NCBI GenBank assembly: GCA_903909375.1
Contig: CAIVVM010000063.1
Span: 1-64,000 of the forward strand
DNA from: an uncultured Alphaproteobacteria bacterium
Lineage (GTDB): Bacteria; Pseudomonadota; Alphaproteobacteria; Caulobacterales; Caulobacteraceae
Length of the DNA stretch: 64,000 nucleotides
Direction: 5' to 3'
Shown here one piece after another: positions 7,903-15,515 of the stretch; position 1 is the first letter of the stretch; each line of letters starts with the position of its first letter. The notes beneath the pieces were generated by a model. That model worked only from the letters and a program-made list of their open reading frames with translations. It did no database searches and was not told where the DNA came from. The translations under genes were made by a program, and so were the position numbers.

Positions 7903-9153
7903 ATGAACCGTCTGTTCACCTACTTCGTCGTCGGCTCCATGATCCTTGGGGTGCTGGTCGGCTGGATCGTCAACGTCACGATGCCGACCGAGGGCGCCGC
8001 CGCCGTCGCGGACAACCTGACGATCATCACCGATGTGTTCCTGCGCCTGATCAAGATGATCATTGCGCCCTTGGTGTTCGCCACCCTGGTGGCCGGGATC
8101 GCCCACATGGAAGACGCCGGCGCCGTCGGAAGGATCGGCGTCAAGACAATGGGCTGGTTCATCACCGCCTCCATCGTCTCGCTGACCATCGGCCTCATCA
8201 TGGTCCACATCCTTAAGCCGGGCACAGGCCTCAACCTCACCCTGCCGGATGCGGGCACTACCGGTGCGGCCGTCGACACGGCCAAGTTCACTCTGCGCGA
8301 CTTCATCACCCACCTGGTGCCGAAATCCATCGTCGAGGCGATGGCCAACAACGAGATCCTGCAGATCGTGGTGTTCTCTGTGTTCGTGGGCACCGCCGTC
8401 GCAGCCATCGACGACAAGGCGCCGGCGGTGCTGGCCCTGGTCGAACAGGTCGCCCAGATCATGCTGAAGGTTACCGGCTACGTCATGACGACGGCGCCGC
8501 TGGCGATCTTCGCCGCCCTGGCCGCAACGATCGCCACCCAGGGGATCGAGGTGCTCTGGACCTATGTGAAATTCATAGGCGGCTTCTACCTGTCGCTGGG
8601 CATCCTCTGGGCGCTGCTGATCGGCGCCGCTGTGATCATTATCGGCCCGAGGGCGCTGAAACTGATCGCCGCGGTGCGTCAGCCAACTCTGCTCGCCTTC
8701 TCCACTGCATCGTCGGAGGCTGCCTATCCCCGAACCCTTGATGCGCTCCAGCAATGGGGTGTGTCGCGCAAGGTGGCCAGCTTCGTGCTGCCGCTGGGCT
8801 ATTCGTTCAATCTCGACGGGTCGATGATGTACTGCACCTTCGCGACCCTGTTCATCGCCCAGGTGTATGGCATCGAGATGTCCATCGCCCAGCAGGTGAC
8901 CATGCTGGGCTTGTTGATGGTCACGTCCAAGGGCATGGCGGGCGTGCCTCGGGCCTCACTGGTCGTCATCGCCGCGACCCTCGCCTACTTCGATCTGCCG
9001 GAGGCGGGGTTGCTGTTGATCCTGACCGTCGACCACATCCTCGACATGGGCCGATCCGCCACCAATGTGATCGGAAACACGGTCGCCTCGGCGGTGGTGG
9101 CCAAGTGGGAAGGCCAGATTGAGGAGCCTGAGGAGGCTCCGGCCAAGGCCTGA
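7903..9153 (+). CDS. Dicarboxylate/amino acid:cation symporter (DAACS family)
   Basis: An inner-membrane symporter of 416 residues of the DctA/GltP fold, importing C4-dicarboxylates or glutamate/aspartate with Na+ or H+. Visible family motifs are the Ser-rich re-entrant loop AFSTASSEAAYPRTLD, the substrate-site GYSFNLDGSMMYCTFATLFIAQ and the second loop TSKGMAGVPRASLVV, ending in DHILDMGRSATNVIGN. The ATG at 7903 starts MNRLFTYFVVGS. The ribosome site GGGGG (7894-7898) is the right half of a perfect CCCCCGGGGG palindrome (7889-7898), which might limit initiation. It is divergent from amn across about 105 bases. Confidence 0.9.
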   Translation: MNRLFTYFVVGSMILGVLVGWIVNVTMPTEGAAAVADNLTIITDVFLRLIKMIIAPLVFATLVAGIAHMEDAGAVGRIGVKTMGWFITASIVSLTIGLIMVHILKPGTGLNLTLPDAGTTGAAVDTAKFTLRDFITHLVPKSIVEAMANNEILQIVVFSVFVGTAVAAIDDKAPAVLALVEQVAQIMLKVTGYVMTTAPLAIFAALAATIATQGIEVLWTYVKFIGGFYLSLGILWALLIGAAVIIIGPRALKLIAAVRQPTLLAFSTASSEAAYPRTLDALQQWGVSRKVASFVLPLGYSFNLDGSMMYCTFATLFIAQVYGIEMSIAQQVTMLGLLMVTSKGMAGVPRASLVVIAATLAYFDLPEAGLLLILTVDHILDMGRSATNVIGNTVASAVVAKWEGQIEEPEEAPAKA

Positions 9154-9203
9154 CGGCGGGGCCGGTAGCCTAACGCGCATAAACCTTGTCGCTTAACCCG
9201 GCG

Positions 9204-9221
9204 TTCGCCTCGATCGGCGAA
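9204..9221 (+). terminator. Weak hairpin after the symporter gene
   Basis: TTCGCC (9204-9209), a 6-base spacer and GGCGAA (9216-9221) form a short perfect inverted repeat 50 bases after the symporter stop and just before the GTG of the next gene. There is no T tract, so it may end transcription only weakly or shape the leader of the GGDEF-EAL gene. Confidence 0.3.
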
Positions 9222-9232
9222 GCTGGGGTCTT

Positions 9233-10639
9233 GTGCTGGACCCCAGATCGCCCCCTGTGCCGAAACTTGCCGATCACCTGACTGAATTCGCCGCACGCGT
9301 CGCGGAACTGGAGGCCGAGCGTGAGCTGACGCTCAGGCTGGCGCAGACCGATTCGCTGACGGGCCTGGTAAACCGGGGCGCCTTTACGTCCGGGCTTTGC
9401 GAGCGTCTCGAGGCGGCCCGCGATAGCGGGGCGCAGGTCGCCCTGTTCATCATTGATCTGGATCGCTTCAAGAACCTCAACGACACCCTGGGGCACCACG
9501 CTGGCGACCAGTTGCTGGCCGAACTGGGCGAGCGCCTGCGCGCCGAGGCCCGGCCCGGCGAACTGGTGGCGCGTCTGGGCGGAGATGAGTTCGCCCTGAT
9601 CACCAACGACACCGATATCTCGGGGCGGGCAGCCCGGCTGATCGCCTTGTTGACCCTGCCCCAGACGATTTACGGGCGCGCGGTGGTCCCGGCAGGCTCG
9701 GTCGGCGTGGCCCTCTATCCCCGCGACGCGCAGGACGCGGGCGACCTGCAACGGTTCGCCGACATGGCGCTCTATCGCGCAAAGACACTGGGGGGCCGTC
9801 GATGCTCGGTGTTCGACGCCGACCTGCGCAACGAGAGCCTGCGTCGCCGTACCCTGGAGGCGGAGCTCCGCCGCGCCATACCGGCCGGAGAAATCGAGCC
9901 ATGGTTCCAGCCGATCATTGATTCCATGACCGGCCGAATGGTCGGCGTCGAGGTTCTCGCCCGCTGGCGACACCCGGACCATGGACTTCTTTCGCCCGCC
10001 GCCTTTGTGCCGATGGCGGAGGAACTTGGCCTGATCAAAGCTATCGACGAGGCCATCTTCGAGGCCGCCTGCGCCCGCGCCGCGCCCTGGGTCGCCGATG
10101 ATCTGATCGAGGTGGTGTCGTGCAACGTCTCACCGAGAGATCTGCTGGATCCGGCTTTCTCGCGAAAGCTTATCAAGCGGCTGGGTCAGACTGCGCTCCC
10201 GGCCACGGCGCTCACCGTCGAGATAACCGAGACCTTCCTGCTGCAGGATATGGCCCTGGCGCGCCGCCACATCGAGAGGCTGGCGTCCAGAGGCGTGAAC
10301 GTGGCCCTTGACGACTTTGGCACAGGGTATTCGAACCTGCGCGCCCTGATGCATTTGCCGATCCAGACGGTGAAGCTGGATCGCTCGCTGATTGACGATG
10401 TTGGACGCGACCCACGCGTATCGAAACTGGTGGCTTCCATGCTGCATGCCGCCCGGTCGCTGGGTGTCCGCATCATCGCCGAGGGTGTTGAACACGAGGC
10501 GCAGGCACTGTTCCTGCGTTCCGCCGGTTGCGACCGGATGCAGGGTTACTTCTTCGCACGCCCGATGCCGGCCGATGAGATGGAAGCCATGCTGCGCGAG
10601 GCCAATGGCGCCGCGCCGCGCCTTGCGGCGGTTGGTTGA
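9233..10639 (+). CDS. Cytosolic GGDEF-EAL protein (c-di-GMP metabolism)
   Basis: A 468-residue soluble protein. A short coiled coil (residues 11-35) leads into a GGDEF domain with intact RLGGDEFAL (GGDEF at 116-120). The inhibitory I-site position reads RPGE rather than RxxD. The C-terminal phosphodiesterase domain has EVL (240-242) in place of EAL, but keeps the metal-binding Glu, the NVSPRDLL segment, DDFGTGYSNL, KLDRSLI and EGVEHEAQ, so hydrolysis of c-di-GMP remains plausible. The start is GTG at 9233 (VLDPRSPPVPKLADHL). It has no membrane segment or sensory domain; input must come from partners or the short coiled coil. Confidence 0.92.
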   Translation: MLDPRSPPVPKLADHLTEFAARVAELEAERELTLRLAQTDSLTGLVNRGAFTSGLCERLEAARDSGAQVALFIIDLDRFKNLNDTLGHHAGDQLLAELGERLRAEARPGELVARLGGDEFALITNDTDISGRAARLIALLTLPQTIYGRAVVPAGSVGVALYPRDAQDAGDLQRFADMALYRAKTLGGRRCSVFDADLRNESLRRRTLEAELRRAIPAGEIEPWFQPIIDSMTGRMVGVEVLARWRHPDHGLLSPAAFVPMAEELGLIKAIDEAIFEAACARAAPWVADDLIEVVSCNVSPRDLLDPAFSRKLIKRLGQTALPATALTVEITETFLLQDMALARRHIERLASRGVNVALDDFGTGYSNLRALMHLPIQTVKLDRSLIDDVGRDPRVSKLVASMLHAARSLGVRIIAEGVEHEAQALFLRSAGCDRMQGYFFARPMPADEMEAMLREANGAAPRLAAVG

Positions 10640-10757
10640 GCGGGTTGATCGACTGCGGTCTGCAGGCCGGGCTCAACCTCGCGTTAACCGGAGCACATCC
10701 GTATTGCGAAACCTTCTGGTCGCCCGATCATTTGGTGCTCGTAGACAAAGAAACCTC

Positions 10758-11192
10758 ATGCCGACGCTCAAGTGCTCCCGAGAGATTGCTGCCCCGGCCC
10801 AGGAGGTGTGGCGCATTCTGACCACCAATGAAATCGTCAAGGAATGGGCGGCGGCGTACGTCGACGGGCTATCGATCCAGACCACGTGGAAAGCCGGCGA
10901 CAAGGTCACATGGAAGACTTCCAACGGTAGGGTTCGGGCGTCGGGCCGAATTGCTGCCTATGAGCCGGACCGGTTACTGCAGTTCGACTATGATGAGTAC
11001 GGCCCGGCCGAGGGCGGCGCCTTTTCCGAGACCTTCGAGATTCAACCCGGATCCCGGACAACCCGTCTCAATCTGACAGCCGGCCCCATGGACGAGTCGA
11101 CCGTGACGGCGATGAGGGCCAACGCCGAAAAGGTCATCGAGGAAATCCGCAGCTTGGCAGAGGAACTGGCGCAAATCCGCCGCACGCGCTGA
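10758..11192 (+). CDS. SRPBCC (START-like/AHSA1) domain protein
   Basis: A 144-residue protein of the SRPBCC fold: MPTLKCSREIAAPAQEVWRI at the start (the typical 'I.AP...VW..L' strand-helix opening), then KAGDKVTWKTSNGRVRASG and LLQFDYDEYGP, with a C-terminal helix. Such proteins bind hydrophobic ligands or act as Hsp90 activators or polyketide cyclases; no specific ligand can be given. I used ATG 10758, because the longer open frame upstream overlaps the GGDEF-EAL gene out of frame. The 118-base gap before it holds no clear promoter. Confidence 0.75.
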   Translation: MPTLKCSREIAAPAQEVWRILTTNEIVKEWAAAYVDGLSIQTTWKAGDKVTWKTSNGRVRASGRIAAYEPDRLLQFDYDEYGPAEGGAFSETFEIQPGSRTTRLNLTAGPMDESTVTAMRANAEKVIEEIRSLAEELAQIRRTR

Positions 11193-11262
11193 GGCCACCT
11201 GGCTGCCGGCCGAACCATCGCCCGGCCGACATCACCAGAGAGCCTGTCGAGGATCGTCGCGC

Positions 11263-12912
11263 TCAGATCTCCTTGAGCCCCGAGATCCCCTTGCCCTCCG
11301 GCGTGGCCTGGAAGCTTTTCGCGGTCCGGACGGTGAACGCCTTGTCGACGATGGTCGAGACCGCCACCAGATCGCCCCGCGCCGCATCTCGCGACAGGGT
11401 CACCAGCACAAAGCCCTTCGAGGACTGGTCGTTGTAGACCACCTCATCGCTGACCTTGGCGAACACCGCGCCGATATCAAAAGTCTTGAAGGCGTCGCCG
11501 CCGCCGGGGCTGGTGATGGAGGTGCCCGCGAACTCGCAGGCCACGCGCTTGCCAGAAGCGTCGGCCAGTTCATTGGCCCAGAACGCGTGGCTGTCGCCGG
11601 AGACCACGATCGGCCGCGCGCCAGCCTGCTTAATCATGTCGTAGACCCGCTCGCGGTCGACGGGATAGCCGTCCCACATATCCAGGCCATAGGGCTGGCC
11701 CGCCAGGGCGCCCCAGCGACGCAAGCGGCCCCTTGCCGCCTCGTCCAGAGAGGACAGCGCATCGGCGGGGAAGTCCTTGGCCGGGTCCGGGATCTTGACC
11801 CGCGCCATGAATACACCGGTGCCGATCACTTGCCAGGCGTGGCCGGCCTTGACCGAGCCGGCCAACTCGCCGGCCAGCCAGGCCTCCTGCGCCAGGCCCA
11901 TCATGCGACGGGCGGGATCATACAGCTTGGTCCGGAAGGCGGCGAAGTCAGGCTTGCCGTCCGCCATCGGCATGTCGTTGTCATAGGTCAGCTGCTTGTC
12001 CCGGGCCGTCAGACGGGTTTCCAGCATGATGATCTGGGCCAGATCGCCCACCTTGAAGCTGCGCGCGGCGGCTTCGGCCAGAGACTGGCCGGGCTTCGGC
12101 TCGCGGATCGGCATCCACTCGTAGTAGGCCTTCAGCGCCACGGCCTTGCGCGCCGTCCAGTCGCCTTCGGTGGCAGGCTGGTGGTTCTGGGCGCCGGTGG
12201 CGTAGCTGTCGTTGGTGGTCTCATGGTCGTCCCAGGCGACGATCCATGCGGCGCGGGCATGGGCGGCCTGCAGGTCCGGGTCGGACTTGTACTGACCGTG
12301 ACGCTGGCGATAGTCGGCGAGGCTCAGGATCTCGTGCGCGGGGGCGTGCGGCCGATCCTTGGCCACAGCGGAATCCATGCCATAGGTGCCCGGGCCGCCG
12401 TACTCATAGATGTAGTCACCCATGTGCAGCACCAGATCCAGGCGCGGCAGGTCGGCCATGGCGCGGTAGGCGTTGAAATAGCCCTGCGGATAGAGCGAGC
12501 AGGACGCCACGGCGAACACCACATCCTTGGTCGGCCCGGCCGGCAGCGTCATCGTGCGACCGGTCGGCGACGTCACGCCTTCGGCCTCGAAGGTGAAGGT
12601 GTAGGCGCGCCCGGCGTCCAGGCCCGTCGCATCGACTTTTGCGGTATAGTCCCGCTCGGGGCCGGTAACGCCGGTTCCGGATTTTGCGCCGCCGGCCCGG
12701 CGATCCACAGGTGTGAGGGCCCAGCGATAGGCGATCTGGCCGCCAGGCGTCGCCGGTGTGATCCGGGTCCAGAGCACCACCCGGTCCTGCAAGGGGTCAC
12801 CGGAGGCGACCCCGTGTTTGAAACTGACCCTGCCGGCGGCGGTCTGCGCTGCGGCTGGTGATGCGGCGCCCAGGCCGATCAGGCCCAACGCTGTACGACG
12901 ATCGATCTTCAT
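11263..12912 (-). CDS. phoD: Secreted alkaline phosphatase D (PhoD family)
   Basis: A 549-residue phosphodiesterase/alkaline phosphatase exported through Tat: the N-terminus MKIDRRTALGLIGLGAASPA has the twin-arginine RRTALGL motif and an Ala-rich cleavage region. PhoD motifs are VASGDPLQDRVVLWTRI at the mature N-terminus, then VLHMGDYIYEYGG, WDDHETTNDSY and VSGDSHAFWANEL, which supply the Fe/Ca-binding Asp and His residues. The length fits PhoD. It would scavenge phosphate in the periplasm. No clear Pho box was recognised, but a 17-bp palindrome lies 30 bases upstream of the start (separate entry). Confidence 0.9.
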   Translation of the reverse strand: MKIDRRTALGLIGLGAASPAAAQTAAGRVSFKHGVASGDPLQDRVVLWTRITPATPGGQIAYRWALTPVDRRAGGAKSGTGVTGPERDYTAKVDATGLDAGRAYTFTFEAEGVTSPTGRTMTLPAGPTKDVVFAVASCSLYPQGYFNAYRAMADLPRLDLVLHMGDYIYEYGGPGTYGMDSAVAKDRPHAPAHEILSLADYRQRHGQYKSDPDLQAAHARAAWIVAWDDHETTNDSYATGAQNHQPATEGDWTARKAVALKAYYEWMPIREPKPGQSLAEAAARSFKVGDLAQIIMLETRLTARDKQLTYDNDMPMADGKPDFAAFRTKLYDPARRMMGLAQEAWLAGELAGSVKAGHAWQVIGTGVFMARVKIPDPAKDFPADALSSLDEAARGRLRRWGALAGQPYGLDMWDGYPVDRERVYDMIKQAGARPIVVSGDSHAFWANELADASGKRVACEFAGTSITSPGGGDAFKTFDIGAVFAKVSDEVVYNDQSSKGFVLVTLSRDAARGDLVAVSTIVDKAFTVRTAKSFQATPEGKGISGLKEI

Positions 12913-12941
12913 GGACGGTTCTCCCCATCTTCCGGCGCGCC

Positions 12942-12958
12942 TTATGGCAGAGCCATAA
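12942..12958. promoter_or_regulatory. 17-bp palindrome upstream of phoD
   Basis: TTATGGC-AGA-GCCATAA is a perfect inverted repeat with 7-bp arms, 30 bases before the phoD ATG and about 80 bases before the divergent rluD-like gene. It has the size and symmetry of a dimeric repressor site. The regulator is unknown. Confidence 0.5.
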
Positions 12959-13039
12959 CACAGGCTTGCGACAGTCCTTGTCCAACTGTGAAATCCCCTT
13001 TGCATTGCCAGGGCGGGTCGCTCCGCGCTACGCCGGGCC

Positions 13040-14032
13040 ATGAGCGGTGAGCCGGACCCCGACGATGAGCCCCCGGGCCTGCGGCTGCTGGACGTCAGCC
13101 AGGACGAGGCCAATGGGCGAGTCGACAAGCTGCTGGCGGCGGGCCTTGCGGATCTGTCGCGCGGCCGCATCCAGGCGCTGATCGCCGAAGGCCGGGTCAC
13201 CCGCGACGGGGTTCCGGTCACGGACGGCTCAGCAAAGGCCCAGGCGGGAACCTATCGCCTCGAGATCCCGCCGCCTACCTCGGCCATCCCGCTGCCGGAG
13301 GCCATTCCGCTCACCGTCCTCTACGAAGACGCCTACCTGATCGTCATCGACAAGCCGCCGGGCATCGCCATGCACCCCGCGCCCGGCAGCGAGACCGGCA
13401 CTGTCGTCAACGCCCTGCTGCATCATTGCGGGGCCAGCCTGTCGGGGATCGGCGGGGTGGCGCGGCCGGGCATCGTCCACCGGATCGACAAGGAGACCTC
13501 GGGCGTCGTGGTCGCCGCCAAGACCGATGCGGCCCACCAGCGACTTTCCAGTCTGTTTGCTATTCACAATATCGAGCGTATCTATGTTGCGTTTACCAGG
13601 GGTGCGCCCTGGCCCCACAAGGGGACGATCGAGGGGGCCATCGCGCGGTCATCCCATGATCGCAAGAAGATGGCGCTGGTGAAGTCCGGCGGACGCCACG
13701 CTATCACGCATTACAAGGTAGTGAAGACATTCGGGCCGCCGGACAAGCCGCTGGCCGCCAGGCTGGAATGCCGGCTCGAGACCGGCCGCACCCACCAGAT
13801 CCGCGTCCATCTGGCCTCGCGCGGCACACCCTGTCTTGGAGACCCGGTCTATGGCTCCGGCGGACCTTCGGCCACGGTGCGCGCGGCAATGGAGGCGGTT
13901 GGCCTGACTCGCCAGGCCCTGCACGCCGCCGTGCTGGGGTTTGTGCACCCGGTGACCGGCGAGACACTGCGGTTCGAAAGCCCGCTGCCGGCGGACATGG
14001 CTCGGCTGGAGCAGCTTCTGGAGGCGTTGTGA
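13040..14032 (+). CDS. rluD: RluA-family 23S rRNA pseudouridine synthase (RluD-like)
   Basis: A 330-residue enzyme that isomerises uridines in 23S rRNA (positions 1911/1915/1917 for RluD). An N-terminal S4 RNA-binding domain (RVDKLLAAGLADLSRGRIQA) is followed by the catalytic domain with HRIDKETSGVVVAAKT carrying the catalytic Asp; the common form is HRLDKDTSG. The later motif GRTHQIRVHLASRGTPCLGDPVYG is intact. The start ATG 13040 gives MSGEPDPDDEPPG. In alphaproteobacteria rluD commonly precedes rpoH, as here, which supports the assignment over RluA or RluC. Confidence 0.88.
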   Translation: MSGEPDPDDEPPGLRLLDVSQDEANGRVDKLLAAGLADLSRGRIQALIAEGRVTRDGVPVTDGSAKAQAGTYRLEIPPPTSAIPLPEAIPLTVLYEDAYLIVIDKPPGIAMHPAPGSETGTVVNALLHHCGASLSGIGGVARPGIVHRIDKETSGVVVAAKTDAAHQRLSSLFAIHNIERIYVAFTRGAPWPHKGTIEGAIARSSHDRKKMALVKSGGRHAITHYKVVKTFGPPDKPLAARLECRLETGRTHQIRVHLASRGTPCLGDPVYGSGGPSATVRAAMEAVGLTRQALHAAVLGFVHPVTGETLRFESPLPADMARLEQLLEAL

Positions 14033-14076
14033 AAATCCGCCCCCAGCTTCCCTATCGTCACCCCAAGAAAGCCTGC

Positions 14077-14121
14077 CTTGAAGGCGCCCCATTTCCGGGG
14101 ATATTCCTGACTTCAGAAGTC
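14077..14121 (+). promoter_or_regulatory. Putative heat-shock-type promoter and palindrome upstream of rpoH
   Basis: CTTGAA (14077-14082), a 17-base spacer and GATATT (14100-14105) resemble a sigma32-type -35/-10 pair of alphaproteobacteria, where rpoH is often autoregulated. Directly after it lies a perfect palindrome GACTTC-A-GAAGTC (14109-14121). The 226-base gap 14033-14258 also holds AACCC/GGGTT arms around 14164-14185. All of this is by eye and unproven. Confidence 0.4.
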
Positions 14122-14258
14122 GGACTTTCGGGTCGTTCCTCCCCGCGACCTTCCGCCCGCGCAACCCGATGCCTACATAGGGGTTAGAGGGGGCGAGACG
14201 TCGAAGCGCGCAGACCGCGCATCGGCCCGTATGTCCGACAAAACGAGGGGATAAGACC

Positions 14259-15146
14259 ATGGCCGCAAATGCGATCGCCGTGATGTCGCCGGAAGGCGGA
14301 CTGAGCCGGTATCTGACCGAGATCCGGAAGTTTCCGATGCTGGCCAAGGATGAGGAGTTCATGCTCGCCAAGGCCTGGCAGGAGCACGAGGACCCGAAGG
14401 CCGCTCACCGCATGGTGACGAGCCACCTGCGTCTCGTGGCCAAGATCGCCATGGGCTATCGCGGCTACGGCCTGCCGATCGGCGAGGTGATCTCCGAAGG
14501 CAACGTCGGCCTGATGCAGGCCGTCAAGAAGTTCGACCCGGACAAGGGCTTCCGCCTGGCGACCTACGCCATGTGGTGGATCCGCGCCTCGATCCAGGAA
14601 TACATCCTGCGGTCCTGGTCGCTGGTGAAGATGGGCACGACGGCGGCGCAGAAGAAGCTGTTCTTCAACCTGCGCAAGGTGAAGAGCGAGATCGCCGCCC
14701 TGCAGGAGGGCGACCTGCGCCCGGATCAGGTGACGACCATCGCCACCAAGCTGGGCGTGCTGGACGAGGAAGTGATCTCGATGAACCGGCGGCTGGCGGG
14801 CGGCGACGCCTCGCTGAACTCGCCGATGCGCGCCGACAGCGAGAGCGAGTGGCAGGACTGGCTGGTCGACGACAAGACGCCGAGCCAGGAAACCGTGGTC
14901 GCCGACGCCCAGGAAAACAGCGTGCGCATGGATCTGCTGAGCGCCGCCATGACCGAGCTCACCGACCGCGAACGCCACATCCTGACCGAGCGCCGCCTGA
15001 AGGACGAACCCACCACCCTGGAAGACCTCGCCGGCCACTACAGCGTCAGCCGCGAACGTGTCCGCCAGATCGAGGTGAGGGCGTTTGAGAAGCTGCAGAA
15101 GTCGATGCGGGCGGCGGCGCTGGAGAAGCACCTGATCGAGGCGTAG
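14259..15146 (+). CDS. rpoH: RNA polymerase heat-shock sigma factor RpoH (sigma32)
   Basis: A 295-residue sigma factor directing transcription of heat-shock chaperones and proteases. Region 2 reads EGNVGLMQAVKKFDPDKGFRL then ATYAMWWIRASIQEYILRSW; the RpoH box QKKLFFNLRKVKSEI is present and distinguishes it from RpoD. Region 4 has LTDRERHILTERRL and the helix-turn-helix YSVSRERVRQIEVRAFEKLQ. It starts MAANAIAVMSPEGGLSRYL with GAGGGGATAAG upstream. It is transcribed away from the accessory patch that follows. Confidence 0.97.
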   Translation: MAANAIAVMSPEGGLSRYLTEIRKFPMLAKDEEFMLAKAWQEHEDPKAAHRMVTSHLRLVAKIAMGYRGYGLPIGEVISEGNVGLMQAVKKFDPDKGFRLATYAMWWIRASIQEYILRSWSLVKMGTTAAQKKLFFNLRKVKSEIAALQEGDLRPDQVTTIATKLGVLDEEVISMNRRLAGGDASLNSPMRADSESEWQDWLVDDKTPSQETVVADAQENSVRMDLLSAAMTELTDRERHILTERRLKDEPTTLEDLAGHYSVSRERVRQIEVRAFEKLQKSMRAAALEKHLIEA

Positions 15147-15150
15147 GGGA

Positions 15151-15174
15151 ACCAAGCCGACTAAGCTGCTTGGT
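15151..15174. terminator. Inverted repeat between convergent rpoH and the 84-residue gene
   Basis: ACCAAGC (15151-15157) and GCTTGGT (15168-15174) form a perfect 7-bp stem with a 10-base loop, 5 bases after the rpoH stop and overlapping the stop codon of the opposing gene. There is no T tract on either strand, so it is at best a weak bidirectional terminator. Confidence 0.35.
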
Positions 15175-15415
15175 CCAGACGTACGAGTTCTGCGGTGAAT
15201 TCCGCGCACATCGCGGTACGTTCCTCATCAGGAAGCCATGCGCACATCTGAGGAAAGACGACTCGCCAGAAGCGCAAATCTTTCGGTGACAGCGGCATAG
15301 ACCGGCTTTGGCGCAGCCGCTCCAGCACTTCGGTCAGTTCCGGGCGCACATCCTCCGGCGTGGGGAGCTTGGGCTCCTTACGGGGTGGCAGGCCGAACAT
15401 GTCTAACTGCGGCAT
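15161..15415 (-). CDS. Small conserved-looking protein of unknown function next to R-M gene
   Basis: An 84-residue acidic/amphipathic protein, MPQLDMFGLPPRKEPKLPTP and onward, with the tryptophan-containing core DLRFWRVVFPQMCAWLPDEE and no signal peptide or membrane helix. I do not recognise a domain. The opening LDMFGLP resembles a short linear motif (clamp-binding peptides have the form QLxLF), which would be worth testing. It lies 100 bases after the restriction-modification gene on the same strand, so it may belong to the same transcript. The start ATG 15415 was chosen because the frame upstream overlaps the R-M gene out of frame. Confidence 0.6.
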   Translation of the reverse strand: MPQLDMFGLPPRKEPKLPTPEDVRPELTEVLERLRQSRSMPLSPKDLRFWRVVFPQMCAWLPDEERTAMCAEFTAELVRLDQAA

Positions 15416-15515
15416 GACCTCTTGGTGCTTGATTCGCGCCGGATTTGGAAGGTAGCGGCTCGATCTCGTCCACAGACGGCACTGATCAACCCCCAGACTC
15501 TCGGCCCGCCGAACC

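Noticed and set aside
7798-8754. N-terminal extension of the amn frame by about 319 codons
   Set aside because: The extension runs antisense to the symporter gene, has His/Asp/Gln-rich shadow composition, and amn is full length from ATG 7797.
14081-14094. CCCCAT as the -10 of a sigma32 promoter with CTTGAA
   Set aside because: Only 4 bases separate the two, far too short for a promoter; GATATT at 17 bases is preferred.
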